Assembly: GCA_028710605.1 (NCBI GenBank)
Contig: JAQTTU010000004.1
Span: 124,001-188,000 of the forward strand
Length of the DNA: 64,000 bases
Direction: 5' to 3'
Source of the DNA: Sideroxydans sp.
Lineage (GTDB): Bacteria > Pseudomonadota > Gammaproteobacteria > Burkholderiales > Gallionellaceae
Shown here piece by piece: positions 15,563 through 24,579 of the stretch (its first letter is position 1; each line of letters begins with the position of its first letter). The notes beneath the pieces were generated by a model that searched no databases, was not told the DNA's origin, and saw only the letters and a list, made by a program, of their open reading frames with translations. Both the position numbers and the translations under genes were made by a program.

Positions 15563-18416
15563 GGTGTGCTCCCGGTGTGATTTTTACATTCAGGTTGGGA
15601 CGGAAGGCCGCCGCAACCACATCTTTTTGTTGTTCGTTGTGTACCGCCAAATATCCCGCCGCAGGCGAGGCCGAGGAAGGACGCAAGGCGTAGTCGAGGC
15701 GCATGTTGGGGCGCATGTGGCGCAACAGGTAATGCTGGATGCGGTGCCACGCGCCCTGGTTGCCGGGCTCTTCCTGACACCACACCACTTCTTTCGCGTT
15801 GGGATAAGCCACGATCTGCGCGGAGAACGCTTCGTGCGGGAACGGGTAGAGCTGCTCCAGCCGCACGATGGCCGTATTGGCGATACCTTTTTCGCGCCGG
15901 TGCTTGAGCAGGTCGAAATATACTTTGCCGCTGCACATGATGATGCGTTTCACTTTTTTGGCATCCATGGCTTCGACTTCCGGGATCACCGTCTGGAATC
16001 CGCCTTCCGCAAACTGCTCTATCGGCGAAGATGCTTCTTTGCTGCGCAACAAACTCTTGGGCGTGAACACGACCAGCGGCTTGCGATACGGGCGCAACAT
16101 CTGACGGCGCAACAGATGGAAAATCTGCGCGGCGGTGGATGGCACGCACACTTGAATGTTGTAGTCGGCGCACAGTTGCAAATAGCGTTCGATGCGCGCG
16201 GAGGAATGCTCCGGCCCCTGGCCTTCGTAGCCGTGCGGCAACAGCATGACCAGGCCGCACAGCCTGCCCCACTTGGCTTCGCCCGAGGCGATGAACTGGT
16301 CGATCACCACTTGCGCGCCGTTGGCGAAATCGCCGAACTGGCCTTCCCACAACGTCAGCGTATTCGGCTCGGCGGTGGCGTAGCCGTATTCAAAACCCAG
16401 CACGGCTTCTTCCGACAGGATGGAATCGATCACCGTGAAATCGGCCTGATCGGGCGCGATGTGTTGCAGCGGAATGTGGATGCCCTGATCCCATTGTTCG
16501 CGGTTCAAATCGTGCAGCACGGCATGGCGGTGGAAGAACGTGCCGCGCCCGCAATCCTCGCCGGACAGGCGCACCGGATACCCTTCCGCCACCAGACTGG
16601 CGTAGGCGAGACTTTCGGCCATGCCCCAATCCAGCGCCAGTTCGCCTTTGCCCATCGCGGTGCGGTCGGCCATGATTTTTTCCACGCGCGAATGCAGTTT
16701 GAAATTCTGCGGGAGCGCGACCAGTTGCGCGGCCAGTTGCTGCAAGCGCGCCAACGGCAAGCTGGTATCGGCGGGCGTATGCCATGAATTGCCGCCAAGG
16801 AACCGGGTCCAGCTCACCGCATGTTCCAGTTTGAAATCGGTCAGCACCGGCTGGATGGGATTGCGCCCTTCATCCATCGCCAAACGGTAAGCGGCGATTT
16901 TGGCCTCCGCTTCGCCCGCAGCCAGCACGCCCTGCTCCAGCAAACGCTGGGCGTACAAGGCGCGCGTGCCGGGATGCTGGTTGACCTTGCGATACATCAG
17001 CGGCTGGGTGACCAGCGGCTCGTCCTGTTCGTTGTGTCCCAGCTTGCGGAAACACACCATGTCGATCACTACGTCCTTGCCGAATTGCATGCGGAAATCG
17101 AGCGCGATTTCGGTGACGAACAACACCGCTTCCGGGTCATCTGCATTCACGTGGAAGATGGGCGCTTCAACCATTTTCGCCACGTCGGTGCAATACAGCG
17201 AAGAGCGCACATCGCGCGGATCGGAAGTGGTGAAACCGATCTGGTTGTTGATGACGATATGTACCGTGCCGCCCGTGCCGTAGCCGCGCGTTTGCGACAG
17301 GTTGAAGGTTTCCTGGTTCACGCCTTGACCGGAAAATGCCGCATCGCCGTGGATCAGGATGGGCATGACTTGTTTGCCGGTCAAATCGCGGCGGCGATGC
17401 TGGCGCGCGCGCACCGAACCTTCCACCACCGGATTGACGATTTCCAGATGCGAGGGATTGAACGCCAGCGTGAGGTGCATGGGGCCGCCGGGCGTGGCGA
17501 TGTCGGACGAAAACCCCTGATGGTATTTCACGTCGCCGGAAGACAAATGTTCGGTGTGGATGCCCTCGAACTCGGCGAACAAATCATGCGGCAATTTGCC
17601 CAGCGTATTGATGAGCACGTTCAGCCTGCCGCGATGCGCCATGCCGATCACAGACTCTTTCACGCCCTGCTCGCCCGCGCGTTGCAGCAGATGATCGAGC
17701 AGCGGAATCAGCGTTTCGCCGCCTTCCAGCGAAAAACGTTTCTGCCCCACGTATTTGGTGTGCAGGTAACGCTCCAGCCCCTCCGCCGCCGTCAGCCGTT
17801 CGAGGATGCGATTTTTAATCTCGGCGGGATAAGACTGTTCTCCCGCCACACCTTCCAGACGCGCTTGTATCCAGCGCTTGTAAGGCACGCTGTTGATGTA
17901 CATGTACTCGGCACCGACGCTGCTGCAATAGATGCGGCGCAGGCGCTGGTAGATTTCGCGCAAGGTCATGCGCACGCCGCCGACCAGCGAACCGGTGAAG
18001 AAGGTGACCTCCATATCCGCTTCGGTCAGCCCGTAATACGCGGGGTTCAACTCCGCAATTTCCGGTTTGAGCTGGCGCTTCAGCGGATCGAGATCGGCGA
18101 TGCGCGCACCGAGAAAACGGTGAGCGTTGATGAGTTGCAACACGGATGCTTGCTTGCGCGCTTCATCGGCATGCACCGAGGTCTCTGCGTGATGTGTGCC
18201 CAGTTCCAGAAAGCCGCGCTGAATCGGACTGTGCGCCACATCATGCTGGGCATTAGCCGTTTGCAGCTTGTCGAAATACGCGCGCCATTCGGCGGGAACG
18301 GCGGCGGGGTCGCGCAGATAGTCTTCGTACAACCCCTCGACAAAAGCGTTGTTGCCGCCGGATAACAGCGAGGTGTTTTTCATCCGTTGCAGGTAACTAG
18401 TTTCGGGCGCGTTCAT
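15555..18416 (-). CDS. sucA: 2-Oxoglutarate dehydrogenase E1 component
   Basis: A 953-residue thiamine-diphosphate decarboxylase that feeds succinyl groups to SucB. Motifs: [28 protein letters not shown], the ThDP/Mg-binding [10 protein letters not shown], and [20 protein letters not shown] near the C-terminus. The N-terminus ([20 protein letters not shown]) is the usual proteobacterial form. ATG 18416 follows GAGGTG at 7 bases. The first gene of a sucA-sucB pair; an inverted-repeat element separates it from gltA. Confidence 0.97.
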   Translation of the reverse strand: MNAPETSYLQRMKNTSLLSGGNNAFVEGLYEDYLRDPAAVPAEWRAYFDKLQTANAQHDVAHSPIQRGFLELGTHHAETSVHADEARKQASVLQLINAHRFLGARIADLDPLKRQLKPEIAELNPAYYGLTEADMEVTFFTGSLVGGVRMTLREIYQRLRRIYCSSVGAEYMYINSVPYKRWIQARLEGVAGEQSYPAEIKNRILERLTAAEGLERYLHTKYVGQKRFSLEGGETLIPLLDHLLQRAGEQGVKESVIGMAHRGRLNVLINTLGKLPHDLFAEFEGIHTEHLSSGDVKYHQGFSSDIATPGGPMHLTLAFNPSHLEIVNPVVEGSVRARQHRRRDLTGKQVMPILIHGDAAFSGQGVNQETFNLSQTRGYGTGGTVHIVINNQIGFTTSDPRDVRSSLYCTDVAKMVEAPIFHVNADDPEAVLFVTEIALDFRMQFGKDVVIDMVCFRKLGHNEQDEPLVTQPLMYRKVNQHPGTRALYAQRLLEQGVLAAGEAEAKIAAYRLAMDEGRNPIQPVLTDFKLEHAVSWTRFLGGNSWHTPADTSLPLARLQQLAAQLVALPQNFKLHSRVEKIMADRTAMGKGELALDWGMAESLAYASLVAEGYPVRLSGEDCGRGTFFHRHAVLHDLNREQWDQGIHIPLQHIAPDQADFTVIDSILSEEAVLGFEYGYATAEPNTLTLWEGQFGDFANGAQVVIDQFIASGEAKWGRLCGLVMLLPHGYEGQGPEHSSARIERYLQLCADYNIQVCVPSTAAQIFHLLRRQMLRPYRKPLVVFTPKSLLRSKEASSPIEQFAEGGFQTVIPEVEAMDAKKVKRIIMCSGKVYFDLLKHRREKGIANTAIVRLEQLYPFPHEAFSAQIVAYPNAKEVVWCQEEPGNQGAWHRIQHYLLRHMRPNMRLDYALRPSSASPAAGYLAVHNEQQKDVVAAAFRPNLNVKITPGAHHG

Positions 18417-18447
18417 GGTTCACCTCGTGTCTTTCACACCTAAACCC

Positions 18448-18601
18448 AAATTCAGCCACAGAGAACACAGAGGACACAGAGAAAGTCGCGCAGATTCCAA
18501 ATGCTGAGGCCGTACCTTATTTAGAGCTATTTACGGAGAATCGCAAAATAAATCGCATCCTCCGGTCTTCTCTGTGATCTCTGTGTCCTCTGTGGCAAAT
18601 T
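18448..18601. repeat. ORF-less element with CACAGAG iteron ends, copy 1
   Basis: Left AAATTCAGCCACAGAGAACA followed by CAGAGGACACAGAGAAAG; the right end inverted reads AATTTGCCACAGAGGACACA followed by GAGATCACAGAGAAG. Each end has three direct CACAGAG-type units at 8-10 base spacing. It occupies the whole gltA-sucA gap. A relative lies at 23517-23667. Confidence 0.82.
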
Positions 18602-18620
18602 GTTTTTTTTTTTTGGAATT

Positions 18621-19907
18621 TCAGCGTTTCGCCAACTCGACAAAATCGCGCCGCGTTGCGCCTTGATACAACTGGCGCGGTCTGCCGATCTTGTGCTCGG
18701 AGTCCGCCAGCATTTCGTTCCATTGCGAAATCCAGCCGACGGTGCGCGCCACCGCAAAGATCACGGTGAACATATTGACCGGGATACCCAGCGCGCGCAG
18801 CACGATGCCGGAGTAGAAGTCCACATTCGGATACAGCTTGTGGTCGATGAAATATTGGTCGCTCAAGGCGACGCGCTCCAGCTCCATCGCCAGTTCGAAC
18901 AGTTTGTGGTTCTCCAGTTTCAATTCCTTGAGCACTTCGTAACAGGTTTCGCGCATCACCGCCGCGCGCGGGTCCATGTTTTTATACACGCGGTGACCGA
19001 AACCCATCAGGCGGTATTTCTTGTCCTTCACGCCCTGCACGTATTCTTTCACGCGCGAAATGTCGCCGACTTCTTCCAGCATTTTCAGCGCGGCCTCGTT
19101 CGCCCCGCCGTGCGCCGGCCCCCACAACGCGGCGATGCCGGAAGCGATGCAGGCGAACGGGTTCGCGCCGCTGGAACCGGCCAGACGCACGGTGGAAGTG
19201 GAAGCGTTCTGCTCGTGGTCGGCATGCAGAATCAGGATGCGGTCCAGCGCGCGCACCAGCACCGGGTTCGGTTTGTATTCCTCGGTGGGCGTGGCGAACA
19301 TCATGTACATCAGGTTTTCCGCATAGCTGAATCGGTTCTGCGGGTACATGAACGGCTGGCCGGTGTAATACTTGTGCGCCATGGCCGCGATGGTCGGCAC
19401 TTTCGCCAGCATGCGCATCGCCGACAGTTCGCGGTGCGCGGGATTTTCGATGTCCAGCGAGTCGTGATAGAAAGCCGACAGCGCGCCCACCACGCCGACC
19501 ATCACCGCCATCGGGTGCGCGTCGCGGCGGAAACCGTTATAGAAGCGCGCCAACTGTTCGTGCACCATGGTGTGGCGCGTCATGCGTTTGGAGAACGCGT
19601 CATATTGCCCGGCATCGGGCAATTCGCCGTTCAGCAGCAGGTAGCTGACTTCGAGAAAGTCGGAGCTTTTCGCCAGTTGCTCGATGGGATAGCCACGGTA
19701 GTACAACAAGCCCGCATCGCCGTCGATGAAGGTGATGCGCGAGGTACAGCTCGACGTGGAAAAGAAAGCGGGGTCGTAAGTAAATATGCCCAGCTTGCCC
19801 AAGCCCCGGATGTCAACCACATCCGATCCCAGCGTGCCGGACAGGATAGGCAATTCGAGAGTGCGGCCATCATCCAGCGTTAGTGTTGCGACACGTTTGT
19901 TTTCCAT
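18621..19907 (-). CDS. gltA: Citrate synthase (type II)
   Basis: 428 residues; condenses acetyl-CoA and oxaloacetate. Motifs: [20 protein letters not shown] with catalytic His, [15 protein letters not shown] with the second His, and the N-terminal [13 protein letters not shown] segment of proteobacterial hexameric enzymes (NADH-sensitive type). ATG 19907 follows GAGGTGAG. This is the oxidative counterpart of the ATP-citrate lyase encoded at 35-39 kb; both together would allow a switchable cycle. Confidence 0.97.
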   Translation of the reverse strand: MENKRVATLTLDDGRTLELPILSGTLGSDVVDIRGLGKLGIFTYDPAFFSTSSCTSRITFIDGDAGLLYYRGYPIEQLAKSSDFLEVSYLLLNGELPDAGQYDAFSKRMTRHTMVHEQLARFYNGFRRDAHPMAVMVGVVGALSAFYHDSLDIENPAHRELSAMRMLAKVPTIAAMAHKYYTGQPFMYPQNRFSYAENLMYMMFATPTEEYKPNPVLVRALDRILILHADHEQNASTSTVRLAGSSGANPFACIASGIAALWGPAHGGANEAALKMLEEVGDISRVKEYVQGVKDKKYRLMGFGHRVYKNMDPRAAVMRETCYEVLKELKLENHKLFELAMELERVALSDQYFIDHKLYPNVDFYSGIVLRALGIPVNMFTVIFAVARTVGWISQWNEMLADSEHKIGRPRQLYQGATRRDFVELAKR

Positions 19908-19935
19908 TTTCTCACCTCGTTTTTTTATGCTTTTG

Positions 19936-20535
19936 TTAAGCTTCTTTCAGCCATTCCAGCACCACGCGTTGATGCGCATGCGCCGTTTCTTTCTTGCCGG
20001 TAATCACATCCCACAGTTCGGTGTCCGGCATATCCAGCAATTCGTCGAAAATCACACGCTGCTCGTGATCCATCGTCCGGTAGCGCTGCTCAACAAACCG
20101 CCCCAACACAATATCCAGCTCCAGCAAACCGCGCCGACAGCGCCAGCGCACGCGCTCCAACGACTTAGCCCCTCGCCCCTCGTGGGAGAGGGGTTGGGGA
20201 GAGGGGGTGATCTCTTGAAGTATTTTTTCCAAAACAGCTTCCGTTTCACCAAGCACTTCGTTATTCCAAAAACGCAGCATCCGAAAACCCTGCCCTTGTA
20301 GCCATGCGTCGCGTCGCGTATCAGATTGACTGTCCACATGTTGGCCTCCGTCAACCTCAATCACCAGCTTCTTTTCAAAAGAAACGAAGTCAACTATGAA
20401 ATCTCCCAATGGCTGCTGGCGTTTGAATTTCATTCCACACAAACGATGCCCCCTCAGGTGATACCAAAGCAGTAACTCTGCCTCAGTCATGTTGCGACGG
20501 AGTCGCTTGGCAAAATCCTGTTGAGATAACTGCAT
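19936..20535 (-). CDS. sdhE: Chimera: DUF559 nuclease-like domain joined to SdhE (FAD assembly factor)
   Basis: One open frame of 199 residues. Residues 1-~110 are a DUF559 (Vsr/PD-(D/E)XK-like) domain: [40 protein letters not shown] with Asp/Glu-x-Asp catalytic pattern, RFWNNEVL. Then [14 protein letters not shown] is translated repeat DNA. Residues ~126-199 are a full Sdh[21 protein letters not shown] with the RGxxE motif needed for flavinylation of SdhA, and [11 protein letters not shown]. SdhE lies where expected, between gltA and sdhB. An internal TTG at 20160 has GAGGGG 8 bases upstream, donated by the repeat, and would give a normal 74-residue SdhE. So SdhE may be made alone, as a fusion, or both. 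Confidence 0.85.
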   Translation of the reverse strand: MQLSQQDFAKRLRRNMTEAELLLWYHLRGHRLCGMKFKRQQPLGDFIVDFVSFEKKLVIEVDGGQHVDSQSDTRRDAWLQGQGFRMLRFWNNEVLGETEAVLEKILQEITPSPQPLSHEGRGAKSLERVRWRCRRGLLELDIVLGRFVEQRYRTMDHEQRVIFDELLDMPDTELWDVITGKKETAHAHQRVVLEWLKEA

Positions 20536-20575
20536 CCCCTCTCCCTACCCCTCTCCCACAAGGGGAGAGGGAATG
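20167..20575. mobile_element. DUF559 gene bracketed by inverted C-rich repeats
   Basis: Right end (20536-20575) CCCCTCTCCCTACCCCTCTC followed by CCACAAGGGGAGAGGG; left end (20167-20208), read inverted, CCCCCTCTCCCCAACCCCTC followed by TCCCACGAGGGGCGAGGGG. The DUF559 ATG abuts the right end, which supplies a GAGAGGGG ribosome-binding site, and the frame exits through the left end into sdhE. The arms resemble the ORF-less inverted repeats at 516-615, 3174-3246 and 4340-4458. Mobility is inferred, not seen. Confidence 0.6.
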
Positions 20576-20579
20576 GAAA

Positions 20580-21275
20580 TCATACGGTGCGTTTCACCAT
20601 CATGTCTTTGATCTTGCCGATAGCTTCCGTCGGGTTCAGTTCCTTGGGACACACATCGACGCAATTCATGATGGTGTGGCAGCGGAACAGACGGTACGGG
20701 TCTTCCAGATTATCCAGGCGCGCCGCCGTGTCCTGATCGCGCGTATCGGCGATGAAACGATAGGCTTGCAACAGCCCGGCGGGACCGACGAATTTGTCCG
20801 GGTTCCACCAGAACGACGGGCAGGCCGTAGTGCAGCAACCGCACAGGATGCACTCGTACAACCCGTCCAACTCCTCGCGGTCTTGCGGCGATTGCAGGCG
20901 CTCGGTCTCGGGCGGCGGATCGTTGTTCACCAGATACGGTTTGATCGAGTGGTATTGCTTGAAAAACTGCGTCATATCCACAATCAAATCGCGAATGATG
21001 GGCAATCCCGGCAGCGGGCGGATCTCGATCGGCTGCTTGAGCGAAGACAGCGCCGTGATACAAGCCAGACCGTTGCGACCGTTGATATTCATCGCATCCG
21101 AACCGCACACGCCTTCGCGGCAGGATTTGCGGAAGCCGAGGCTGTCGTCCTGCTGCTTCAACAGCATTAGCGCATCCAGCAACATGGCATCGCCCGCCTG
21201 CAAGTCCAGATCAAAATCCTGCATGTACGGCGCGTTATCCGTGTCGGGGTTGTAGCGGTAGATTTTAAATTTCAT
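20580..21275 (-). CDS. sdhB: Succinate dehydrogenase iron-sulfur subunit
   Basis: 231 residues with the three canonical clusters: [2Fe-2S] CREGVCGSDAMNINGRNGLAC, then CILCGCCTTACP and CHTIMNCVDVCPKELNP for the [4Fe-4S] and [3Fe-4S] centres. Electron path from SdhA to the quinone site formed with SdhCD at the inner membrane. Normally sdhA and sdhB are adjacent; here a 459-base GxxExxY element separates them. The ATG at 21275 has only a weak upstream purine run. Confidence 0.96.
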   Translation of the reverse strand: MKFKIYRYNPDTDNAPYMQDFDLDLQAGDAMLLDALMLLKQQDDSLGFRKSCREGVCGSDAMNINGRNGLACITALSSLKQPIEIRPLPGLPIIRDLIVDMTQFFKQYHSIKPYLVNNDPPPETERLQSPQDREELDGLYECILCGCCTTACPSFWWNPDKFVGPAGLLQAYRFIADTRDQDTAARLDNLEDPYRLFRCHTIMNCVDVCPKELNPTEAIGKIKDMMVKRTV

Positions 21276-21291
21276 CTGATTTCAAACCTTA

Positions 21292-21750
21292 AAAACATTT
21301 GCCCGCAGATTACACAGATTCACGCAGATTAAAAGCACGAACCATTCGTTTGCATTCAAGGCTGCGGCTTCCGAAGTTCAACAGCAAACCTTTTTGTTTA
21401 CTACTGGCGTTCAAATAATTCAGCAACTGCGATTCTTCACGTGCAGTCATACACTCAATTGCTTTCAACTCAACAATAACTGTTTCGTAACACAAAAAGT
21501 CAGCCCGGTAACAAGTCGCTAACTGCTTGCCTCGATAATGAATCGGCAATTCAACTTCTCTCGCAAATGGAATTCCTACATGCTTGAACTCCACTTCCAA
21601 TGCCTCTTGATACACAGCCTCCAGAAAACCACTCCCAAGCTCTCTATGCACTGTCATTGCCGCACCAATAATGGAATATGTCTGCTCGTCCCGTTCCATG
21701 TTTTGGTTCTTAATCTGCGTCAATCTGCGTAATCTGCGGGAAAAGGTTTT
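21292..21750. mobile_element. GxxExxY element with ~43-bp inverted ends carrying iterons
   Basis: Left AAAACATTTGCCCGCAGATT then ACACAGATTCACGCAGATTA; right, inverted, AAAACCTTTTCCCGCAGATT then ACGCAGATTGACGCAGATTA. About five mismatches in 43 bases. Three direct (C/A)(G/A)CAGATT units per end at ~10-base spacing. The right end overlaps the sdhA stop codon. ORF-less relatives occur at 12112-12237, and a related CACAGAG-type pair at 18448-18601 and 23517-23667; 12112 and 23517 share the AAAACCT outer sequence. Transposition is inferred. Confidence 0.7.
21310..21699 (-). CDS. GxxExxY protein (PD-(D/E)XK nuclease-like)
   Basis: 129 residues from ATG 21699 (MERDEQTYSIIGAAM). It carries GFLEAVY, the GxxExxY signature, and a nuclease-like core RADFLCYETVIVELKAIE, where Asp and E-x-K fit the PD-(D/E)XK pattern, plus LLNYLNAS and a C-terminal LLLNFGS. 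Family function is unknown. The gene lies wholly between the two inverted ends of the element at 21292-21750; the upstream end runs right up to the ATG, and a TTG inside that end (21723) would also be in frame. It splits sdhA from sdhB, with both sdh frames left intact. Confidence 0.88.
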   Translation of the reverse strand: MERDEQTYSIIGAAMTVHRELGSGFLEAVYQEALEVEFKHVGIPFAREVELPIHYRGKQLATCYRADFLCYETVIVELKAIECMTAREESQLLNYLNASSKQKGLLLNFGSRSLECKRMVRAFNLRESV

Positions 21751-23512
21751 AATACACGCGCGGCTTGAGCGGGAACGATTCGACCGTGAGCGGTTTCAGG
21801 CGCACGGGTTTGTAATCGAGGCGATGGCCTTCGCTGTAGTACAGCGAATGCTTGAGCCAGTTTTTGTCGTCGCGCTCGGGAAAGTCTTCGCGCGCGTGCG
21901 CGCCACGGCTTTCCTTGCGTGCGGCGGCGGCGGTCATGGTGGCTTGGGCGACTTCGATCAGGTTATCCAGTTCCAGCGCCTCGACGCGCGCGGTGTTGAA
22001 CACTTTGCTTTTGTCTTTGATCTCGGTGTGGCGCGCACGCTCCGCCACTTCGCGGATTTTTGTGACCCCTTCAGCCAGTAAATCGGGAAAGCGGAACACG
22101 CCGCAATGCGCCTGCATGGTTTTGCGCATGGCATCGCCGACTTCGGAAACGCGCTCGCCATTCTTTTGATTCTCCAAACGTGCCAAACGCGCCAGCGGAC
22201 GCTCCGCCGCATCGGCGGGCAAGTGTTTGGGATTCGGATTGTTTTTCAGGTCTTCGATAATCTGGCGCGCGGCGGAACGGCCGAACACGATCAGATCGAG
22301 CAGCGAGTTGCAGCCCAGACGGTTAGCACCATGCACCGATACGCAGGCGCATTCGCCCACCGCGTAGAAACCCTGCACCACGTCTTCCGGTCCGGTACCG
22401 TGCGGCGCAACCACTTGCCCGTGATAGTTGGTGGGGATGCCGCCCATCATGTAATGCGCGGTCGGCACTACGGGGATGGGCGCTTTGGCCGGGTCAACAT
22501 GCGCGAACTTGAGCGCGATGTCGCGGATACCGGGCAGACGATGGCGTATCACTTCGTCGCCCAAGTGGTCGAGCTTAAGCATAACGTGATCGCCGTGCGG
22601 CCCGCAGCCGCGTCCTTCCTTGATCTCGGTGGCCATGGCGCGCGACACCACGTCGCGGCTGGCCAAATCCTTGGCGTTGGGCGCGTAGCGCGGCATGAAG
22701 CGCTCGCCGTCCTTGTTCACCAGATAGCCGCCTTCGCCGCGCACGCCTTCGGTAATCAGCACGCCCGAGCCGTGCACGCCGGTCGGGTGAAACTGGAAGA
22801 ATTCCATGTCTTCCAGCGGAATGCCCGCGCGCGCCGCCATGCCCAAGCCGTCGCCGGTATTGATATAAGCATTGGTGCTGGCCGAGAAGATGCGCCCCGC
22901 TCCGCCCGTGGCAAACAAGGTAGCACGCGCTTGCAGAATCATCACTTCGTTGGTTTCGATCTCCATCGCCACCACGCCCAGCACGTCGCCTTCTTCGTCG
23001 CGGATCAAATCGAGCGCCATCCATTCGACAAAGAAATTGGTATTGGCTTTGACGTTTTGCTGGTACAGCGTGTGCAGCAGCGCATGTCCGGTGCGGTCGG
23101 CGGCGGCGCAGGCGCGCGGCACGGGATTCTTGCCGTAATCCTGCATGTGTCCGCCGAACGGGCGCTGATAAATCTTGCCGCTGTCCAGCCTGTCGAACGG
23201 CATGCCGAAATGTTCCAGCTCATAAACAACTTCCGGCGCGGCGCGGCACATGTATTCGATGGCATCCTGGTCGCCCAAGTAGTCCGAACCTTTCACCGTG
23301 TCGTACATGTGCCAGTGCCAGTTGTCTTCGTTGACGTTGCCCAGCGAAGCGGCAATGCCGCCCTGCGCAGCCACGGTATGCGAGCGCGTCGGAAACACCT
23401 TGGACAGCACCGCAACTTTGAGACCCGCATGCGACAACGTCAGCGCCGCGCGCATCCCTGCTCCGCCTGCGCCCACCACCACCACATCGAAAGTTCGTTT
23501 GTTCGTTTTCAT
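21749..23512 (-). CDS. sdhA: Succinate dehydrogenase flavoprotein subunit
   Basis: 587 residues; oxidises succinate to fumarate in the cytoplasmic face of complex II. N-terminal FAD fold [17 protein letters not shown], the covalent-FAD His in SHTVAAQGG, the substrate region [20 protein letters not shown], catalytic Arg region [11 protein letters not shown], and [17 protein letters not shown] at 23512 ([10 protein letters not shown]) is the normal start; the frame extends upstream through repeat DNA to 23587, which I reject. Interrupted from sdhB by the GxxExxY element and from sdhD by an ORF-less relative. Confidence 0.96.
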   Translation of the reverse strand: MKTNKRTFDVVVVGAGGAGMRAALTLSHAGLKVAVLSKVFPTRSHTVAAQGGIAASLGNVNEDNWHWHMYDTVKGSDYLGDQDAIEYMCRAAPEVVYELEHFGMPFDRLDSGKIYQRPFGGHMQDYGKNPVPRACAAADRTGHALLHTLYQQNVKANTNFFVEWMALDLIRDEEGDVLGVVAMEIETNEVMILQARATLFATGGAGRIFSASTNAYINTGDGLGMAARAGIPLEDMEFFQFHPTGVHGSGVLITEGVRGEGGYLVNKDGERFMPRYAPNAKDLASRDVVSRAMATEIKEGRGCGPHGDHVMLKLDHLGDEVIRHRLPGIRDIALKFAHVDPAKAPIPVVPTAHYMMGGIPTNYHGQVVAPHGTGPEDVVQGFYAVGECACVSVHGANRLGCNSLLDLIVFGRSAARQIIEDLKNNPNPKHLPADAAERPLARLARLENQKNGERVSEVGDAMRKTMQAHCGVFRFPDLLAEGVTKIREVAERARHTEIKDKSKVFNTARVEALELDNLIEVAQATMTAAAARKESRGAHAREDFPERDDKNWLKHSLYYSEGHRLDYKPVRLKPLTVESFPLKPRVY

Positions 23513-23516
23513 AATT

Positions 23517-23667
23517 AAAAACCCACCACAGAGACACAGAGGCACTGAGACAAACAAAAACCATGAGCCGATTGCATAACAGAGCAACTTTCCACATCGA
23601 ATTCATGCTCATTTATTTCGCTTCCGGCTTTTCTCTGTGCCTCTGTGTCTCTGTGGTGAAAGGTTTT
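23517..23667. repeat. ORF-less element with CACAGAG iteron ends, copy 2
   Basis: Left AAAACCCACCACAGAGACAC then AGAGGCACTGAGACA; right, inverted, AAAACCTTTCACCACAGAGA then CACAGAGGCACAGAGAAAA. Three 8-base CACAGAGN units per end. It fills the gap between sdhD and sdhA within what would otherwise be a tight operon. Confidence 0.85.
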
Positions 23668-23678
23668 ATGTATTTTCA

Positions 23679-24026
23679 TCACATTCCCCACAAAATTTGC
23701 ACCGACCAGATCACATACACAAGCAGCGCGAGAATGACCAAGACGTGTATCAACAAACGAATGCCCGCCGGCTTCACATAATCCATCACGATGTCGCGCA
23801 CGCCTATCCATGCGTGATAGAACAGACTCAGCAGGAACAGCATGGTAAAGGTGCGCATCACATTGCTGGTGAACAGCTCCAGCCAAGTGTCATAACCGAA
23901 GGATGGCTGCATCAACAAATAGCCGACGACCACCAAAACGTAGATCGCCATCACCGCAGCAGTGACGCGCTGCGCCAGCCAATCGCGCAGACCGTAGTGC
24001 GCGCCGGTCACCGTCCGGTTCACCAT
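23679..24026 (-). CDS. sdhD: Succinate dehydrogenase membrane anchor subunit D
   Basis: 115 residues with three membrane helices (AAVMAIYVLVVVGYLL, MRTFTMLFLLSLFYHAWIGVRDIV, LIHVLVILALLVYVIW). The haem-ligand His and quinone-site Tyr/Asp context FYHAWIGVRDIVMDY is typical. ATG at 24026 (MVNRTVTGAHYGLRDW) is chosen because homology starts there; the upstream frame extension lies inside sdhC. It overlaps sdhC by 7 bases. Confidence 0.93.
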   Translation of the reverse strand: MVNRTVTGAHYGLRDWLAQRVTAAVMAIYVLVVVGYLLMQPSFGYDTWLELFTSNVMRTFTMLFLLSLFYHAWIGVRDIVMDYVKPAGIRLLIHVLVILALLVYVIWSVQILWGM

Positions 24027-24409
24027 AGCTTCACTCCCAAAACAACCGTCAATGTCAGACTGACCGCCATCACCCATTTGCTGGCAGCGCGCGCCGCATC
24101 CAGATTGGGCAGCAAATGCAAGTCGATAGCGAGGTAGCGCAACCCGGCGCAGAAGTGATGCAGGAAAGCCCACAGCAAACCGAGCAAAGCCAGCTTCAAC
24201 AGCGGATGCGCCAGATATTCGGTCAGGTTGGTATAGGTTTCGATGGAACGCAGGCTTTGGTCGAGCAACAGCAGCAACAAAGGTAGAGCCAAAAAAAGAA
24301 CTGCACCGCTGACGCGGTGCAGGATGGAAACGTAGCCGGAAAGGGGCAAATAAATTTTATGGAGGGCGAGGTGTTTGGGGCGGGTTTTTATCGGTTTATT
24401 TATAGTCAT
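24020..24409 (-). CDS. sdhC: Succinate dehydrogenase cytochrome b556 subunit C
   Basis: 129 residues, three helices. The family motif SILHRVSGAVLFLALP (quinone-site Ser/Arg) and the haem-b ligand region FLHHFCAGLRYLAID are both present. ATG 24409 (MTINKPIKTRPKHLAL) starts it; a longer frame to 24442 adds an unlikely leader. It is the first gene of sdhCDAB, divergent from mdh across a ~170-base regulatory gap. Confidence 0.94.
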   Translation of the reverse strand: MTINKPIKTRPKHLALHKIYLPLSGYVSILHRVSGAVLFLALPLLLLLLDQSLRSIETYTNLTEYLAHPLLKLALLGLLWAFLHHFCAGLRYLAIDLHLLPNLDAARAASKWVMAVSLTLTVVLGVKLW

Positions 24410-24456
24410 TTTTTTTATAAAACCCGAAATACGATGAGTCAATCGTACTCCTAGAC

Positions 24457-24507
24457 TTGGCGAGTTAAAAGCAAAAGACTATGATGCGTCCGAAATTTTA
24501 TATTTCG
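24457..24507 (+). promoter_or_regulatory. Likely mdh promoter with an overlapping palindrome
   Basis: TTGGCG (24457-24462), 17 bases, TATGAT (24480-24485) fits a sigma-70 promoter reading toward mdh. Immediately after it lies CGAAATTTTATATTTCG (24491-24507), a 17-base inverted repeat at about the start of transcription, which could be an operator shared with divergent sdhC. Confidence 0.45.
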
Positions 24508-24579
24508 CTCAGGGAAAATTAATAATCAAATTTTTAATCCAAAAGAGATTACTCATCTCAATAATTAAGAGAGGGAAGC

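Noticed and set aside
16821-18365. A 514-residue frame antisense to sucA
   Set aside because: Shadow of sucA with low-complexity His/Gln/Arg content.
23513-23587. An upstream start for sdhA adding 25 residues (MLCYAIGSW...)
   Set aside because: The extension is translated repeat DNA and precedes the standard SdhA start.
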